Positions 62,307 to 64,000 of a DNA stretch of 64,000 nt are shown here, piece after piece. Origin of the DNA: an uncultured Ruminococcus sp. (lineage in GTDB: Bacteria; Bacillota; Clostridia; Oscillospirales; Acutalibacteraceae); assembly GCA_902798755.1 (NCBI GenBank), contig CADBYC010000003.1:35807-99806 (forward strand), written 5' to 3'. The translations under genes were made by a program, and so were the position numbers. Each line of letters opens with the position of its first letter. The stretch's first letter is position 1. The notes beneath the pieces are model-generated. The model worked only from the letters and a program-made list of their open reading frames with translations, was not told where the DNA came from and ran no database searches.

Positions 62307-63599
62307 TTACGCTGTTGTTAATACGTCCGAAGGATCGGGGATATAGGATTTTTTGATATCCGCGCCAAGCGACTGGAACTTCGTCACCACGTCCGAATAT
62401 CCTCTTTCGATATACTTGATGTTCGAGATCGTCGTCGTGCCCTCGGCGACCAGTCCGGCGATCACCATCGCCGCGCCCGCGCGCAGGTCGGTCGCCTTGA
62501 CGGGAGCGCCTGTCAGTGTGCCGCCCTCGATGATGGCGAGTCTGCCCTCGACAGAGATCTTCGCACCCATGCGAACCAGCTCGCTGACGTACTGATAACG
62601 GTTATCCCATACGCTTTCGTTGACGATGGAGGTGCCCTTCACGGTCGACAGCAGCGCGACAAACTGCGGCTGGCAGTCGGTCGGGAAGCCGGGGTGCGGC
62701 ATCGTCTTGATATTGACGCGGTTCAGCGGACGCTTGGTCGCGTCGATGATGACCGCTTCATCATATTCTTCGATCTCACAGCCCATTTCCATGAGCTTTG
62801 AGCTGATAGACTCGAGGTGCTTCGGCGTGATATTGCGGATCGTGATCCTGCCTCTGGTCGCGGCGGCGGCAGCCATGTAGGTGCCCGCCTCGATCTGGTC
62901 GGGAATGATGGAATAGGTCACGCCGTGCAGATACTCCACGCCGCGGATCTTGATAACGTCGGTACCGGCGCCGCGGATGTTCGCGCCCATAGAGTTGAGG
63001 AAGTTCGCCAGATCGACGATGTGCGGCTCTTTGGCGGCGTTCTCAAGGATCGTCTGACCCTCAGCCTTAACAGCCGCGAGCATCAGATTGATGGTAGAGC
63101 CGACGGATACGGTGTCAAAATAAACTCTCGCGCCATGGAAGGAGCCATTCGTCCTGCTCTCGATCACAGCGCCGTTGACCAGCTCGTTCTCCGCGCCCAT
63201 CAGCGCGAAGCCCTTCAGATGCTGGTCGATCGGACGAACACCGAAGTTACAGCCGCCGGGCAGGGCGACCTTCGCGTTATGGAAACGGCCGAGCAGAGCG
63301 CCCAGCAGATAGTACGACGCGCGCATACCGCGCACCGCGTCATGGGTCGCTTCATAGGTGTTGATCGGTCTGGGGTCGATATCCAGCGTATTCTTATCCA
63401 CGCGGCGCACCATCGCGCCCATATCCTGCAGGATGTTGGCGATCAGGGTGACGTCGGAGATGTTCGGGATATTTTCGATCCGGCATGGCTCGTCGCAAAG
63501 CACGACGGCAGGGATGATCGCTACGGCGGCGTTTTTCGCGCCGCTGACGGTGACTTCACCGAATAAAGGCTTTCCGCCGTTGATAATGATATTTTCCAA
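62307..63599 (-). CDS. murA: UDP-N-acetylglucosamine 1-carboxyvinyltransferase (MurA)
   Basis: The best start is the TTG at 63599 (430 residues), 7-8 bases after AGGAAGTG, giving the standard N-terminus xENIIINGGKPLFGEVTVSG. The catalytic Cys117 lies in PGGCNFGVRPIDQH, so the enzyme is expected to be fosfomycin-sensitive. It catalyses the first committed step of peptidoglycan synthesis. MHPGFPTDCQPQ-type and DLRAGAAMVIAGL motifs confirm the family. The upstream frame extension to 63659 lacks conserved sequence. Confidence 0.95.
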   Translation of the reverse strand: MENIIINGGKPLFGEVTVSGAKNAAVAIIPAVVLCDEPCRIENIPNISDVTLIANILQDMGAMVRRVDKNTLDIDPRPINTYEATHDAVRGMRASYYLLGALLGRFHNAKVALPGGCNFGVRPIDQHLKGFALMGAENELVNGAVIESRTNGSFHGARVYFDTVSVGSTINLMLAAVKAEGQTILENAAKEPHIVDLANFLNSMGANIRGAGTDVIKIRGVEYLHGVTYSIIPDQIEAGTYMAAAAATRGRITIRNITPKHLESISSKLMEMGCEIEEYDEAVIIDATKRPLNRVNIKTMPHPGFPTDCQPQFVALLSTVKGTSIVNESVWDNRYQYVSELVRMGAKISVEGRLAIIEGGTLTGAPVKATDLRAGAAMVIAGLVAEGTTTISNIKYIERGYSDVVTKFQSLGADIKKSYIPDPSDVLTTA

Positions 63600-64000
63600 A
63601 TCTGTACACTTCCTAAAACTGAGTATATTTGGTTCTGTTTTTCGCAATATAAGTCGCACGGCAACGCCGTGTATGATTCAAAACAAGCGCATTTTCGGGC
63701 ATTGCGCCTAATTATGCTTATACATAAGATAATACAAAGGACCGATAAAGTCAACCGAAATAATGATTTGTAATATTTTTTAGTGAATCTGTATGTTTTT
63801 ATGCTTGCCGACTGTACGCATTTTCTATAATTATAATTCTTTTATGTAATTATTTTGTAATCGATTCGCGTATTTTTACGCTCTTCCCGATTTTTGCGTT
63901 CATACTAATCCTTGATAAAAAGATTTAATCAGATATTAGTGATATATTTCGGATAGCGCGACGGGAGACGCAGACAGGCTGGCGCCTGTCACTTCCGGGG
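63600..64000. other. Upstream region of murA and left part of a MITE-like element
   Basis: The murA promoter should lie in 63600-63780 but I could not place it firmly. From 63902 the sequence is a copy of MITE-like element A. Nothing else was seen. Confidence 0.5.
63902..64000. repeat. MITE-like element A, copy cut by the window end
   Basis: The first 64 bases equal 40855-40918, then the central stem differs except for the shared GACAGGCTGGCGCCTGTC core. Confidence 0.75.

Noticed and set aside
1-64000. tRNA, rRNA or riboswitch genes
   Set aside because: No cloverleaf, rRNA or known riboswitch core was recognised by eye; a covariance-model search would be needed to be certain.

Overview
The window looks like a chromosomal segment of an amylolytic, Gram-positive, Clostridia-type gut bacterium of the Ruminococcus/Oscillospiraceae kind. 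The grounds are dockerin-bearing secreted proteins with Pro/Thr (PTEAP) linkers, a multi-module cohesin-like protein, starch-binding-type domains, a MalEFG-type sugar importer beside a lipoprotein GH13 alpha-amylase, strong AGGAGG-type ribosome binding sites, a sporulation gene (spoVAD) and Firmicutes-type murA, murE, rqcH, walJ and rlmH. Family names are from reading translations by eye; no database search was possible.

Left third (1-19.4 kb): an A+T-rich accessory island. In order it holds a convergently read pair (a GHKL/histidine-kinase-type ATPase followed with a 4-base overlap by a phosphoribosyltransferase-fold-like protein running off the left edge), an AAA/DUF4143-type ATPase, a XRE regulator-ImmA/IrrE protease pair with a frameshifted third gene, an SF1 helicase with a small nuclease-like partner, two more AAA/DUF4143 ATPases plus a remnant of another, a HTH-AAA-PD-(D/E)XK protein, and an orphan AbiEi-like antitoxin. 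The island ends inside spoVAD, which is cut after about 220 codons. The junction is part of a 37-bp sequence repeated perfectly at 15947-15983 and 19371-19407, with a related copy at 4634-4658, so the island looks like stacked insertions at spoVAD.

Middle (20-39 kb): a nucleotidyltransferase-VanZ-nucleotidyltransferase operon, then five secreted-protein loci on the minus strand: a membrane-anchored single cohesin-like protein, a five-module cohesin-like protein with a C-terminal dockerin, a Cys-rich repeat dockerin protein, and two related starch-binding-type dockerin proteins, one of them broken by an internal deletion. Three of the dockerin genes carry the same 20-bp palindrome upstream. 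A VanW-family protein follows. Together they suggest a cell-surface starch-degrading complex (amylosome) locus.

Right third (39-64 kb): a diacylglycerol-type glycosyltransferase, a giant ABC transporter, a lipase, the alpha-amylase and malG-malF-malE transport operon (minus strand), murE with an unusual DNSR motif, a DtxR-type regulator, thioredoxin reductase, AlkD, a Na/Pi cotransporter, a Nudix hydrolase, rqcH, a 21-residue hydrophobic peptide gene resembling a type I toxin, a GNAT acetyltransferase, rlmH, walJ and murA. Intergenic regions carry at least two MITE-like families (about 157 bp and 111 bp) and GTCATTGCGAG-type intergenic repeats. I saw no rRNA, tRNA, CRISPR array, integrase or transposase gene.
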